DNA of 36,018 bases from a virus (IMGVR_UViG_3300024348_000129:1-36018), one strand, 5' to 3'; shown: positions 13,996-22,715, counted from the first letter of the stretch. Made by a program: numbers and translations. Notes: generated from the letters alone by a model not told the origin.

Positions 13996-14036
13996 CTAAA
14001 AAGCCCCTTAGGAGTAATCCTTTGGGGCTTTATTAT
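13996..14036. terminator. Bidirectional Rho-independent terminator
   Basis: Stem AAGCCCC (14001-14007) with GGGGCTT (14024-14030), a 2x2 TT/TT mismatch, inner stem AGGA/TCCT (14010-14013, 14018-14021) and loop GTAA. On plus the stem is followed by TTTATTATT; on minus by TTTTT. It stands exactly between the converging plus and minus blocks and ends both. Confidence 0.92.
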
Positions 14037-14038
14037 TG

Positions 14039-14551
14039 CTACTTATCATCGCTTAAGAATAATACTACTTCAGCTTTCCTTCGTTTAACTAATCCGGGGA
14101 GTTCTCTACCACCTCCCTTAGTCCACTGCATGAAAGCTTCAGCAGCTTCCTCCCATTCACCTCTATTAATCTTCATCCGAATAGTAGACCGCTGAAAATT
14201 GCCCAATCCGGCATTGAAGGCAAAACTGACGCACGCATCGAAAGCCCCTTGACGACCAGATATAGCAGGAGCAAGTCGTAGAACACCACGTTCAAAAAGG
14301 TTGACATCATCTGCGAATAGTTTTTCGATCTCCTCTTTAGACCATACACGATTGTCCTCCTGTCTCAATGGTAACTCTTTACGAATTGTTGTAGATTGTC
14401 CCTCTTTAGCTACCATTGGTAAGCGTATCTGTTCCTGATAAAGGACATGACCGTAACCAATAGTCCAGATGTGAGCAGGACACAGGTAAGGCTTATTCCT
14501 GCATCCTTCAAACCTGTGCATCAGGTCAGCTCCAGCTTTACTTAGCTTCAC
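14039..14551 (-). CDS. Endolysin, lysozyme (GH24-type muramidase)
   Basis: 170 aa. It cuts peptidoglycan to release progeny. It has the E-x8-(D/C)-x5-T catalytic pattern: E15, C24, T30, in HRFEGCRNKPYL and IWTIGYGH. Cys24 takes the place of T4 lysozyme Asp20, a known variant in this family. The C-terminal half carries FNAGLGNFQRSTIR and KGGGRELPGLVKRR, as in related lysozymes. No signal peptide or SAR segment is visible, so export would need a pore-forming holin. Its ATG overlaps the holin stop (ATGA). It is the last minus-strand gene, next to the terminator. Confidence 0.92.
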   Translation of the reverse strand: MKLSKAGADLMHRFEGCRNKPYLCPAHIWTIGYGHVLYQEQIRLPMVAKEGQSTTIRKELPLRQEDNRVWSKEEIEKLFADDVNLFERGVLRLAPAISGRQGAFDACVSFAFNAGLGNFQRSTIRMKINRGEWEEAAEAFMQWTKGGGRELPGLVKRRKAEVVLFLSDDK

Positions 14552-15051
14552 TTCTTACTCCAGCTACGTGAACCGAACCAGAAGCCTATGATACCTCCTA
14601 GCATAGCCATCTCATCACTGCTAAAGATAATGTCGGATAATCTGATTAGGTCATCCATGTTCATTACTAAACTAGGTCTGCTGTACACATAGTAAGCAAT
14701 CCAAGCATTGATAGCACAGAGTTCAAAGACAAAGATATAAGTCACCATAGGACGTACAGTGCCTACGAAGTTAACTACCCACTTACTAGCCTTATCCATG
14801 ATCTTCTTATCATGGTCATAAGCTGCTACAGTCATCTCAGCATCAGTCTGCATTGCAATCTGATCTGTACGTATCTCTTCCATACGCTCCTGAGCTGCAA
14901 ACCCTTGAGCCATCATTTGAAGCTGCATCTCAACTTGAATCTGCGCTAAAGCTAATTCATGCTTCTGGTCATTCTTGTTCTGAAAGAAGTCTAATAGTTT
15001 AGGTAGACCTGAGATTAGTAGACCACCAAGGGTCGAGAATAGTGATAACAT
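14548..15051 (-). CDS. Holin, 3TM (GTA-type) family
   Basis: 167 aa. There is a hydrophobic N-terminus (FSTLGGLLISGLPKLLDFF, residues 5-23), a long charged coiled region (25-85), a hydrophobic pair near residues 92-122, and a C-terminal GGIIGFWFGSRSWSKK typical of the GTA-like three-TM holin family. It would form membrane lesions that let the endolysin reach the wall. It overlaps the endolysin by ATGA, and its start shares one base with the upstream stop (TAATG). Confidence 0.8.
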   Translation of the reverse strand: MLSLFSTLGGLLISGLPKLLDFFQNKNDQKHELALAQIQVEMQLQMMAQGFAAQERMEEIRTDQIAMQTDAEMTVAAYDHDKKIMDKASKWVVNFVGTVRPMVTYIFVFELCAINAWIAYYVYSRPSLVMNMDDLIRLSDIIFSSDEMAMLGGIIGFWFGSRSWSKK

Positions 15052-15200
15052 TATAGTCCTATCTTACCGAGTAATAAAGCAACAATCTTATTGGAAAGAT
15101 CGTCAGGGAGAAACTTAAGGAATCCTAAGAAGTACAGAGCTACTAAACCATAGACAAATATCTTTAAGCATAAGTCAAAGGTCTTCTGATACTCATTCAC
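15051..15200 (-). CDS. Small membrane protein in lysis cassette, 49 aa
   Basis: GTG start overlapping the upstream TGA as GTGA; the stop shares a base with the holin ATG (TAATG). One hydrophobic segment lies at IFVYGLVALYFLGFL (residues 14-28), followed by KFLPDDLSNK. Coupling on both sides makes it very likely to be translated. It could modulate the holin (antiholin) or act in host-envelope disruption; neither is proven. Confidence 0.65.
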   Translation of the reverse strand: MNEYQKTFDLCLKIFVYGLVALYFLGFLKFLPDDLSNKIVALLLGKIGL

Positions 15201-15691
15201 CTTCCACACCTTTGAGTAGTGTTACAGAAGTCCATTAATTCATAGATGCCAATAAACACCAAGAACAACACAAAGAAAGTACCACCAATAATAATAGCTA
15301 GTTCATTCATCTCTTGCTCTTTAGCTTTGGCTGCTTTCTCTGCTTTCTGTAAAGCACTTAACTCTCTGGCATCATCTCTGTCCATCTGGTCTTGACGAGA
15401 TTTAATTTTATTCCAGACATCAATCTTGCCTGTTGTCATGAACAACATCTTAAGTTCTTCTTCAAAGGCTCTGGCTTGCTCTAAAGCCATCTCAATCTGC
15501 AGGGCAGTTCCCATGTTGGAACCCTTACCCTTCTTAGCTTCAATCAATGCTTTAGTAGCTGTACTCTTGGCATCGAACATCTTGCCAATCATAGGTGCAA
15601 GAGAGCCTAGATCGTTGGCTACCTTACTAGCCTTCTTAACCATGCTGATAGCTGACTGTATGCCAGCAAGGGCTGTCATTGGATCAATCAT
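15197..15691 (-). CDS. Coiled-coil protein with C-terminal membrane anchor
   Basis: 164 aa. The N-terminal Ala/Lys-rich helical part (DPMTALAGIQSAISMVKKAS, residues 3-22) is followed by helices with EELKMLFMTTGKIDVWNKIK (residues 78-97), a charged coiled coil (100-128) and a C-terminal membrane segment (LAIIIGGTFFVLFLVFIGIYEL, about 131-152). I recognise a family common in marine and freshwater podoviruses, usually unnamed. Location in the lysis cassette suggests a spanin-like or holin-associated role, but the anchor is C-terminal, unlike a typical i-spanin. Confidence 0.75.
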   Translation of the reverse strand: MIDPMTALAGIQSAISMVKKASKVANDLGSLAPMIGKMFDAKSTATKALIEAKKGKGSNMGTALQIEMALEQARAFEEELKMLFMTTGKIDVWNKIKSRQDQMDRDDARELSALQKAEKAAKAKEQEMNELAIIIGGTFFVLFLVFIGIYELMDFCNTTQRCGR

Positions 15692-15855
15692 TTATTGTAT
15701 GCTTTCTTCCATTCTAGACACACGACAATACGAGTCTTATAGTCAGCAGCCCACCTCCATGTCCACTTAACACATCTATCTGCATTAGGGTCGAAGCCAG
15801 CCGTAGCTATAAAACTCGTAAAGATGATGAGAAGGGCTAGAGTTAGCCTCTTCAT
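15688..15855 (-). CDS. Secreted small protein with signal peptide, 55 aa
   Basis: ATG 15855 to TGA 15688, the stop overlapping the next ATG (ATGA). The N-terminus is a clear Sec signal peptide (MKRLTLALLIIFTSFIATAG, residues 1-20), probably cut after ATA. The mature part of about 36 residues has C28 and C46, able to form a disulfide, with CVKWTW and CLEWKK flanks. I recall similar small secreted phage proteins. There is no lipobox, so it is not an obvious o-spanin. A periplasmic role in lysis is suggested by its neighbours. Confidence 0.72.
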   Translation of the reverse strand: MKRLTLALLIIFTSFIATAGFDPNADRCVKWTWRWAADYKTRIVVCLEWKKAYNK

Positions 15856-15860
15856 GGTAG

Positions 15861-17369
15861 TTACTGTTGCAGTTCAGGAACGCTTGAGAGTAAGCCTCTA
15901 AAGGTAGAACTTGGGATAGGTTCTGGTGTATTTCCAGATAATAGGTTAGAGACTAAGCCTTCAGTTTGTTGCTTACGTAGCAAACCTTGTAGTTTGTCAG
16001 CTCCAAAACCGGTTGCAGCAACAGTAGCAGCAGCCACAGGATTAGCTAATGCACTTGCACCTAAAGCACCGGCAGTTAGTTGACTACGTTGAGGATTGAA
16101 TCTAGCAATTAAAGACAATAAAGGATCTGTAGTTCCACCAGAAGCAACACTCTTAATGGCATTCTGTTCACGAGTTGAAAAGGACTTCATCTTGTCTTTA
16201 TCAGCTGCAAGGTTAATAAGCTGTCTACGAATCAGCTCACCCTGAGAAGCTTTAGGATCGATAGCTTTAGCTTCTGCAATATTGAGAGCATCTTCAAGTA
16301 TAGAGGCACGAGATAGGTTACGCCAATCTTTTCTAGCATTTTGTACACTTTCTACAGCTTTACCAATATCACCCTTGGCTGCGATAACATCACGAGAACC
16401 GAGGGTACTTAAATAGTCATCAATCTTAGTTACAACTTGACCTGCAAACTTACGAGTAGCAGCATCTTTAGCTGTTTTAAGGTCTGTAGCAGCTGAACGC
16501 ATCTGTTCTAGCTTAGTGAAAGATACACGCTGAGTACCTGTCATGTCTCTGAGTTGTTCAAGCAACTGAGCTACAGGTTTATGTGTATCCATCTTAGGAT
16601 TAAAGTTATTCTTAACTAATGTTTCTTCAGCACTGTTAAGCATATCTAAGACACTCTTAGGCTTAACAAAGACACCTTGATCTTCCATTGCTGTGTATGA
16701 ACGCTGAGCACGTTGCTTAACATCATTAATAGTTAATACTGGCTCCCTGTTAGCAGCCATCTTCTGAGCACCACCAATAGTTTTACCTGTAACACCACCA
16801 GCAATAGTACCTGCAAGAATACCCATCACTGTAGCACCAAGGTCACTATCAGTTTCAGATTTAGTCTTCTCAGCCACTGCTTGAGAAGCCATACCAGCTA
16901 TACCAGATACAGGAACTTGTTGAACTAAGTTTTGAGTCAATGGTGCTGCCATTTGACCAAGACCTTTAGCGATAGCAGCTTGAGAGCCAGTACCAGCCAT
17001 TGCTTGAGCACCAGTCTGTACAGCTCTTTCAAGTCCAGTCTCAGGAGTTGGTACACCCATCTTAGTAAGTGCTTGACTCTGTGCTTGTGACATTGTAGGC
17101 ATACGACTTTCAGAGCCTAACAAATTAGCTCCTACATTGTATGCACCACTTAAGAAGTCACCCACTGCATTAACAGGTGCTGAAACACCTTCAACAACTG
17201 CACGACCTGTAAGTCCAAGTTGTCTTCCTAACTCTTGTCCCATGCTACGCTGTGGCTTAGGGGCTGTAGCAGGAGCTGTTGAACCCTTCAATGCTGCTGC
17301 AATTTGAGCATCAGACATATCATCAGGAAACTCTACAGTTTCTCCGTTAAACTCAATATACTGAGGCAT
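15861..17369 (-). CDS. Probable ejection / internal virion protein, 502 aa
   Basis: The N-terminus has IEFNGETVEFPDDMSDAQIA (residues 5-24), a short beta/helix motif often found at the start of phage virion proteins. The rest is Ala/Gly/Gln-rich with a hydrophobic glycine segment (GILAGTIAGGVTG, near 185) and long helices. No enzyme motif is seen. It is the third of three consecutive large helical proteins after the tail-tube genes, the position held by T7 gp14-gp16. By analogy it would leave the virion to help DNA enter the cell. T7 gp16's transglycosylase motif is absent. Confidence 0.65.
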   Translation of the reverse strand: MPQYIEFNGETVEFPDDMSDAQIAAALKGSTAPATAPKPQRSMGQELGRQLGLTGRAVVEGVSAPVNAVGDFLSGAYNVGANLLGSESRMPTMSQAQSQALTKMGVPTPETGLERAVQTGAQAMAGTGSQAAIAKGLGQMAAPLTQNLVQQVPVSGIAGMASQAVAEKTKSETDSDLGATVMGILAGTIAGGVTGKTIGGAQKMAANREPVLTINDVKQRAQRSYTAMEDQGVFVKPKSVLDMLNSAEETLVKNNFNPKMDTHKPVAQLLEQLRDMTGTQRVSFTKLEQMRSAATDLKTAKDAATRKFAGQVVTKIDDYLSTLGSRDVIAAKGDIGKAVESVQNARKDWRNLSRASILEDALNIAEAKAIDPKASQGELIRRQLINLAADKDKMKSFSTREQNAIKSVASGGTTDPLLSLIARFNPQRSQLTAGALGASALANPVAAATVAATGFGADKLQGLLRKQQTEGLVSNLLSGNTPEPIPSSTFRGLLSSVPELQQ

Positions 17370-17377
17370 AAGTATCC

Positions 17378-18607
17378 TTAAATTGCTTCAAGTTGCCCTG
17401 TTGCAGGGTTGAATCGTTTAGTAGCTTTAGGTGCAGAAGAAGGTGCTCCAGCAGTACCAGCACCAGTCACACGAGCACGAGCTTTTCTAAGGTCATTCTC
17501 AATAATCCTTAACTGAGCATCAAACTCAGCAGGTTTCATCTTCTGATCTAAAGCACCAACAGCAGCTGTCAATCGCTTACCCTCAGCATCTGACAATGCA
17601 CCCATACCCTTAAGGCTTTGAACCTGTGGCAGGAATGTCTGAGCTTTAAATGTCTCTAGTTGTGCAGCAAAACCTGCAGCATTAGTACCGGGGATCAGCG
17701 AGGAAGTTGTACCTCCAAAGCCCACAGCACTTGATTTACCGGGATGAGAAGCAAGGCGACTGAGAGTATCTAAAGAACTATCAAAGGAAGCTATTACACC
17801 TTGTTTTTGAGCTTCTTCTTTAGCTAGTTTATCACTTCTCTTTTCTTCATCTTGAGCACGTTTATTTTCCATGCTTTGCTGACGAATACCTGCCATTATT
17901 CCAGCAATCTGCTGTTGTGAGTCAATACGCATCTGAGCAATCTCTTTAGCTGTAGCTCCACGATCTTTAGCAGCTTCCAGTTGTGCATCTAAACGTTCAC
18001 GCTGAGCTTGCAACTGTGCCTCCATACGTTCACGCTGAAGTTGTGCAGCTTGCTCACGTTGAATATTCTTATCAGCAGCTGACTGCAGTACAGTCATAAC
18101 CTTATCAGCAGAACCATACTTAGTTACAGCTTTAAGAATATCATCTTGAGTTGCATCAGGGCCAAGGGCAGCTAGTTCATTACGTAAGGCAGCTTCTTGT
18201 TTTACTGTTAACTCTTTCTTCTGAGCTTCAGCAGTGGCTCCACGAGTCTTAGCCAACTGCTCTTCCATCATCTGAGCTTGTTGCATAACCTTCATACCCA
18301 ATTCAGGGTTAGTAGCTTGCAGAGCCTGAGCCATCTGCTTCAAACCTTCAGGTGTATTAGTATCAAACTGTGAAGCCAACTGACGAAGCATTGTAGCTTG
18401 ACGTACAGCTGGATCTTGAACATCAACACCCATTGCACCAGCTAAGCCACGACCTAAGTTACCTGTGTTCTTAAAGATGTTATAGGATGTCTGTTGCTGA
18501 GGAGTCATCTGTGAGAACTGCAAAGCCTTTTGCTCTGTAAGTTGACGTTGCATTTCCTCAGGAGTACCCATGCCTCCAAATAAACCTTGAATTCCTTGAG
18601 TAGCCAT
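17378..18607 (-). CDS. Probable internal virion protein, 409 aa
   Basis: Gln/Ala/Met-rich, nearly all helical with a long coiled coil (about residues 125-250, with QLQRERMEAQLQAQRERLDA). The N-terminus is Gly/Met-rich. No enzyme motif. It sits 8 bases after the next upstream gene and 8 before the following one. Its position between two other helical proteins fits a T7 gp15-like inner-core role; function inferred from order and composition only. Confidence 0.62.
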   Translation of the reverse strand: MATQGIQGLFGGMGTPEEMQRQLTEQKALQFSQMTPQQQTSYNIFKNTGNLGRGLAGAMGVDVQDPAVRQATMLRQLASQFDTNTPEGLKQMAQALQATNPELGMKVMQQAQMMEEQLAKTRGATAEAQKKELTVKQEAALRNELAALGPDATQDDILKAVTKYGSADKVMTVLQSAADKNIQREQAAQLQRERMEAQLQAQRERLDAQLEAAKDRGATAKEIAQMRIDSQQQIAGIMAGIRQQSMENKRAQDEEKRSDKLAKEEAQKQGVIASFDSSLDTLSRLASHPGKSSAVGFGGTTSSLIPGTNAAGFAAQLETFKAQTFLPQVQSLKGMGALSDAEGKRLTAAVGALDQKMKPAEFDAQLRIIENDLRKARARVTGAGTAGAPSSAPKATKRFNPATGQLEAI

Positions 18608-18615
18608 GTTATTCC

Positions 18616-19809
18616 TTAAGATGTCTTGAAGTATGGGTTAATAACAGCGTTGTAGTTAATACCACCACTAGTATTAGTATTACCTGTTAAACCTGCAATT
18701 AACTGACTAATAGGATCTGTTAAACCACCTACTACAGCATTGTTACGTTGTAGTTGCATCTGAGCTGCATTCTGTGCTGCTGCATTCTGAATGTTAGCTG
18801 CATTGGTAGCACCTGCTGTACTTGCTGCACCTAAAGCTGAGCCTTGAGTCAAAGCATTCAAGCCTTGATTCTCTAAGTTAATAGCACCCTGAGAATACTG
18901 AGTATACGGAGCAAGAGCCTGTGTTTGTAAACCAAAGCCTTGACCTGCTAAGTTCAAACCACCAGTCATTAAGCCTTGACCAAACTGTAGTTGTTGATTA
19001 CCGTATGTCTGAGCATTAGCACCCAACTGAGCATCCTGCTGAGCCATAGCATTGTAGTATGCAGCCATCTGAGGATTAGAGGCTTGTAAGCCGGGAGCAC
19101 CAGCAGTGTATCCTGCTGAAGTTGCACCAGTGGCTAGACCTAAACGACCTTGTTGTTGCTGTTGGTTAGTCAACTGTGCAAGTTGTTGTTCACGACCCGG
19201 AGCAAGTAACTGCTGTTGTTGGTTCATGTACTGCTGAGCTACAGCTTGAGGATTCTGTCCAACATAGGATTGACCTAAGTTAAACAGTCCTTGAGCTGCT
19301 GTATTAACCTGTGGCTGGAATGCTTGGATCTGCTGAGCTTGACCTAAGCCAGTACCAGCCATGCCCATCAAACTTTCACGGGCTGCAGCTACGTCAGGAG
19401 CTACTTGATAACCAGCACCAATAAGTTGACCGTTGGCATCATAGTTAAAACCTGACTTACCAAACCTTGTGGTAACACCTACAGGTCTAAATTGAGCCAT
19501 CTGTGCAGCCTGTGCAGCAGCATTAGTGGAGGCATTAGAAGCTTGGTTAGAAGAATAGATGCTACCTGCAGTACCTAAAAGAGGGCCAAGTAAGCTTGTA
19601 TAATCAAAAGCCATATTATTAGTTGGGTTAAGAGCAGAAGTTGAAGATGCAGGACTACTAGCTACTGCGGTACTTGTGGTCATAGTAGAATTAGGCCACC
19701 ACTGATTACCTGAAAATATCCATTTATTGTCGCTGCTTGTTAAGGGACTATAAGGACTACTAGGATCAGGGGGTAAAATTGTTCCCGAAGGAGGAAGAGG
19801 AGTAGCCAT
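18616..19809 (-). CDS. Probable internal virion protein, 397 aa, Gln/Asn-rich
   Basis: Pro/Ser-rich start, then a long Gln/Ala/Asn/Gly-rich body (for example VAQQYMNQQQQLLAPGREQQ, near 190) with a hydrophobic Gly segment (FDYTSLLGPLLGTAGSIYSS, about 68-87). Low-complexity composition matches structural or ejection proteins. Its start shares one base with the preceding stop (TGATG). Position corresponds to T7 gp14. No domain motif confirms this. Confidence 0.6.
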   Translation of the reverse strand: MATPLPPSGTILPPDPSSPYSPLTSSDNKWIFSGNQWWPNSTMTTSTAVASSPASSTSALNPTNNMAFDYTSLLGPLLGTAGSIYSSNQASNASTNAAAQAAQMAQFRPVGVTTRFGKSGFNYDANGQLIGAGYQVAPDVAAARESLMGMAGTGLGQAQQIQAFQPQVNTAAQGLFNLGQSYVGQNPQAVAQQYMNQQQQLLAPGREQQLAQLTNQQQQQGRLGLATGATSAGYTAGAPGLQASNPQMAAYYNAMAQQDAQLGANAQTYGNQQLQFGQGLMTGGLNLAGQGFGLQTQALAPYTQYSQGAINLENQGLNALTQGSALGAASTAGATNAANIQNAAAQNAAQMQLQRNNAVVGGLTDPISQLIAGLTGNTNTSGGINYNAVINPYFKTS

Positions 19810-20039
19810 CAGTATGTACCTCCGTCAATAGTAGCTGTAAAAGTACCAGAGACAGTAAGGTTTACTGCAGTGGTTGTTCCAGTAAGAGCACCGTTGTTAG
19901 CATCTGGTTTAGAGTTCACTGCTGACGAAATGTTATCAAACTCTGTGTTAACCTCAGTACCTTTAATGATCTTGCTAGGATTACCCGTGTTTAGGCTATC
20001 CTTAATTGCAAAGTTAGTTGCTTTTGTGTAGTTGCTCAT
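19809..20039 (-). CDS. Small tail-associated protein, 76 aa
   Basis: ATGA overlap with the tail-tube B gene. It contains NTEFDNISSAVNSKPDANNG (residues 30-49) and a threonine-rich end (VNLTVSGTFTATIDGGTY) typical of beta-structured tail fibre repeats. It may be a short fibre, a tail accessory protein or a fibre chaperone. Its close linkage to tail genes supports a virion role. Confidence 0.6.
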   Translation of the reverse strand: MSNYTKATNFAIKDSLNTGNPSKIIKGTEVNTEFDNISSAVNSKPDANNGALTGTTTAVNLTVSGTFTATIDGGTY

Positions 20040-21574
20040 CGTGTCTTCCCTGTCTTAACATAGACATCAAGTTTCTGAATGGATATTGATTTATTAAATA
20101 CATTGGTTTCAAAACCTAGTTGAATAACCTTACCTGATCCACCAATATTAATAATCTTATTGTCAAAAGCTGAACCACCATACTCAGCAATATTAAACTC
20201 AGCTATGTTGTATTCTGCAATAGCTGCATTGGATAGATCAAATTGCCTTGTATTTAAAATATCACTGTAATCAAAGCCAAACTTTAATGTAACTGCATAG
20301 CCTTGACCACCAATAATTGTTACGCCTACTTTCTTCATTAACTTAATCACAGTAGGTGACTGAAAATCAAAGTAGTTAGTAAAATATCTCAGTAGGTATG
20401 AGTTAGCATTGTCTTTATATCCATCATACTTACCAATGTAACCAGCCTCACCAACTAACAAGTCTTTATTACGAGTGTACTTAAAAGCTGTGGGAACTAA
20501 GCCATCCCATGTTGTTACACGATTAGCTCCATTAGGTAGTGGTGCTCTCATGTCAAAGCAGTACACTAACTGACGAGCTGGTAAAGACAACAGATAGAAG
20601 GCTTCCTTATCTGAGTACACAGCTTTAATGTCAGCTGCAGTCTCTGAACTAATCTCTAGAACTAAGTCATCACGTACATTAGCACTAATATCTCGCATAG
20701 GTGCTGACTTCTCTTGAATAGTACGCATCAGTGAACGTACACCTGAGTCAGACAAGAAGATAACATCACCACCAGTAGTTACTACTGAGTCTCTAGCTAC
20801 ACAGCCCATACCTGTAATAGCATCTGCTAATGTTAGATTGTTAGGGTCTGTAGCATTGGAGTAGATAAGAATCTGTCTACGACCAAAGACAATTAAGAAG
20901 TTATTGTGAGCTGCTAAGGATATAATCTCATCTGCACCGTTAGGCCACACTTGAGATACATCCAATGTACCAGCTGTACCTGTACTTAAAACATGACCTG
21001 ATAGTAAGTCTGAGAACTGAATGGTACTCTTAGAAGTTGCATTGTTAGCACTCCATGTACGACCATAGGCACTGATAACTGTATTGTTACTGGACACTGT
21101 AGCTACATAACCAGTCTTCTCAGAGACTCTCTTAAATGTAGTTGTACTTACAGTAGGGTCAAACACTAAAGGATCATGTCCAGCTTGATACAAATACAAG
21201 ACACCATTCAACGGAGCCATCTGCCAGTTGCTATCTGTAATGGTAGGAGCTGTTCCACCACCTCCGTAGGTAAGCCTACTAAGAGTAGTTCCAACTAACT
21301 TAAACAGTTTATTGTTACCAGCAGCAATAATGTATGAGTTACCAGCATTGTCAATTAACTCACCTAGAGCTTTAACGTCAGAAACATCTAAGTCACTATT
21401 GTATGTGTGAGAGGTAGTCCATCCCTTACGAGCACCAATACGTCCAAACTTATCAATTATGCAGTTGTTAGCCACAGTAGCATAACCAGCCTCTAAGGAG
21501 ACTGAGCTATCCTGTGTATTCAACCCCATGAAGCCCGGAGCTGCTACAGTAGTGGTTAAGAGTTTAGCAACCAT
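20036..21574 (-). CDS. Tail tubular protein B-like / stabilization protein, 512 aa
   Basis: ATG at 21574 shares a base with the preceding stop (TAATG), fixing the start; an in-frame upstream TTG is not needed. The protein is beta-rich with repeated NNFLIVFGRRQILIYSN-like blades and FDPTVS and GYIGKYDGY segments, resembling the beta-propeller-like tail nozzle proteins of podoviruses (T7 gp12). It follows the tail tubular A-like gene, as in T7. Shorter than T7 gp12 (794 aa). Confidence 0.72.
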   Translation of the reverse strand: MVAKLLTTTVAAPGFMGLNTQDSSVSLEAGYATVANNCIIDKFGRIGARKGWTTSHTYNSDLDVSDVKALGELIDNAGNSYIIAAGNNKLFKLVGTTLSRLTYGGGGTAPTITDSNWQMAPLNGVLYLYQAGHDPLVFDPTVSTTTFKRVSEKTGYVATVSSNNTVISAYGRTWSANNATSKSTIQFSDLLSGHVLSTGTAGTLDVSQVWPNGADEIISLAAHNNFLIVFGRRQILIYSNATDPNNLTLADAITGMGCVARDSVVTTGGDVIFLSDSGVRSLMRTIQEKSAPMRDISANVRDDLVLEISSETAADIKAVYSDKEAFYLLSLPARQLVYCFDMRAPLPNGANRVTTWDGLVPTAFKYTRNKDLLVGEAGYIGKYDGYKDNANSYLLRYFTNYFDFQSPTVIKLMKKVGVTIIGGQGYAVTLKFGFDYSDILNTRQFDLSNAAIAEYNIAEFNIAEYGGSAFDNKIINIGGSGKVIQLGFETNVFNKSISIQKLDVYVKTGKTR

Positions 21575-22224
21575 TAGACACCAACCCAAGTAGTCTCATC
21601 ATCGTAACGATTCTTCTCAATGGCAACAGCATCAGCCAAAGCTAAGCGATACTGCTGATATATCTCACTAAAGGATGTACCACCGTCTTCACCACGTTCA
21701 CCAACAGCTTTAGCGTATGCTAACATCTGTACTAGGTGTGCTGGAACCTTTAAATTATCAGCATTGGCACTGAGGTCAGCCTGAGGAATAACTAATTCAA
21801 ATCTTAATGAATAAACACCATCAGGACGAGGCCATACATCCACCTGAGTATCATCACCATCAATACCACTGTAGTTGTACTTATCAGGAGCTGCATCTTG
21901 TATAGTCCCTAAGAAGTACTGTCTATTCATCCAGTTAGTAGGTACTTGTCTCATAGGTACATCTTGAGTATCATTTAAGACATCTTGAGTACGGAAGCGT
22001 TGACCTGAGCCTGTCAATGTATAGTTGCGAGTACCTGACACTGTTGGAATAACAATGGTAGTAGTTAGACAGTTCCACTCATGAGCATCTTCAATTTCTC
22101 TCTTAGCATCATTAACAAAGACACCAATCAAAGAACTATAAGGAGTATCTCCAACTGACGATACTTCAGTCTCTCTTAACCGTATCAATACGTTATTGAC
22201 CAACTGTAAATAAGTCGTAGCCAT
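21574..22224 (-). CDS. Tail tubular protein A-like adaptor, 216 aa
   Basis: Close to T7 gp11 in length (196 aa). The N-terminus MATTYLQLVNNVLIRLRE and a helical VFVNDAKREIEDAHEWN (residues 31-47) are typical of podovirus head-tail adaptors, and WPRPDGVYSLRFELV (130-144) fits the beta part. It would connect portal and tail nozzle. It has its own consensus sigma70 promoter about 30 bp upstream, with AAGGAA before the ATG. Confidence 0.8.
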   Translation of the reverse strand: MATTYLQLVNNVLIRLRETEVSSVGDTPYSSLIGVFVNDAKREIEDAHEWNCLTTTIVIPTVSGTRNYTLTGSGQRFRTQDVLNDTQDVPMRQVPTNWMNRQYFLGTIQDAAPDKYNYSGIDGDDTQVDVWPRPDGVYSLRFELVIPQADLSANADNLKVPAHLVQMLAYAKAVGERGEDGGTSFSEIYQQYRLALADAVAIEKNRYDDETTWVGV

Positions 22225-22249
22225 TAATATTCCTTATATCTTGTATACT

Positions 22250-22278
22250 ATAATAACACACTTTAGTGTTAATGTCAA
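22250..22278 (-). promoter_or_regulatory. Sigma70 promoter for tail-tube genes
   Basis: Minus strand: TTGACA (22278-22273), a 17-bp spacer, and TATTAT (22255-22250), five of six. The spacer holds an inverted repeat AACACT-AA-AGTGT, which could be an operator and recalls AACACT/AGTGTT around the promoter at 32611-32583. The start lies just after the DUF6496-like gene, allowing independent late expression of tail, core and lysis genes. Confidence 0.8.
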
Positions 22279-22284
22279 TACTTT

Positions 22285-22479
22285 TTAATACTTTTTAGAC
22301 TTCTTTTTAGCCTTACCAGCGGAGCGTCCAGCCTCTGACATGGCAATGGCAACTGCTTGGTCACGAGACTTGACCACAGGGCCACCCTTACCGCTGTGGA
22401 GAGTACCTCCCTTGTACTCACCCATAACCTTCTTCATCTTGTTCTTAGCTGTTCTCTGACCACGTGTAGGCATATTCAT
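22285..22479 (-). CDS. Small basic protein, DUF6496-like, 64 aa
   Basis: Very Lys-rich. It contains KKVMGEYKGGTLHSGKGG and SRDQAVAIAMSEAGRS (residues about 37-53), matching a small family (DUF6496-like) found in aquatic phages and some bacteria. Function unknown; charge suggests DNA binding or a packaged virion protein. Start at 22479 or Met3 at 22473; no strong ribosome site. Last gene of the accessory group. Confidence 0.72.
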   Translation of the reverse strand: MNMPTRGQRTAKNKMKKVMGEYKGGTLHSGKGGPVVKSRDQAVAIAMSEAGRSAGKAKKKSKKY

Positions 22480-22484
22480 GATGA

Positions 22485-22715
22485 TTATTTAACTCCATTA
22501 AAACGATTGTCAATAGCTAACCAAATAGCCCCGAAGAAAGCACCTATAATAATGATAGGTTTCACAGCTTTAGCGATCCACTCAAGTACTAAGAAAGCAC
22601 CTGAGGCAGCGTTAAATGCTTTAATTACGTGTTCCGTATTCTTTTCTATGTTGTCTACCTTAGCCTCTACAGCCAGTAAACGCTCATAAATTTGTTCGTG
22701 GCTTATATCGCTCAT
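22485..22715 (-). CDS. Second holin-like membrane protein, 76 aa
   Basis: ATG 22715, three codons after the kinase-transferase stop; an in-frame TTG at 22721 overlaps that stop. A short coiled coil (IYERLLAVEAKVDNIEKNTE, residues 9-28) is followed by a hydrophobic stretch (residues about 42-66, with IIIIGAFFGAIWLAI). This resembles XhlA-type hemolysin/holin proteins. It is far from the lysis cassette, so it may act in superinfection exclusion or in entry instead. Confidence 0.62.
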   Translation of the reverse strand: MSDISHEQIYERLLAVEAKVDNIEKNTEHVIKAFNAASGAFLVLEWIAKAVKPIIIIGAFFGAIWLAIDNRFNGVK

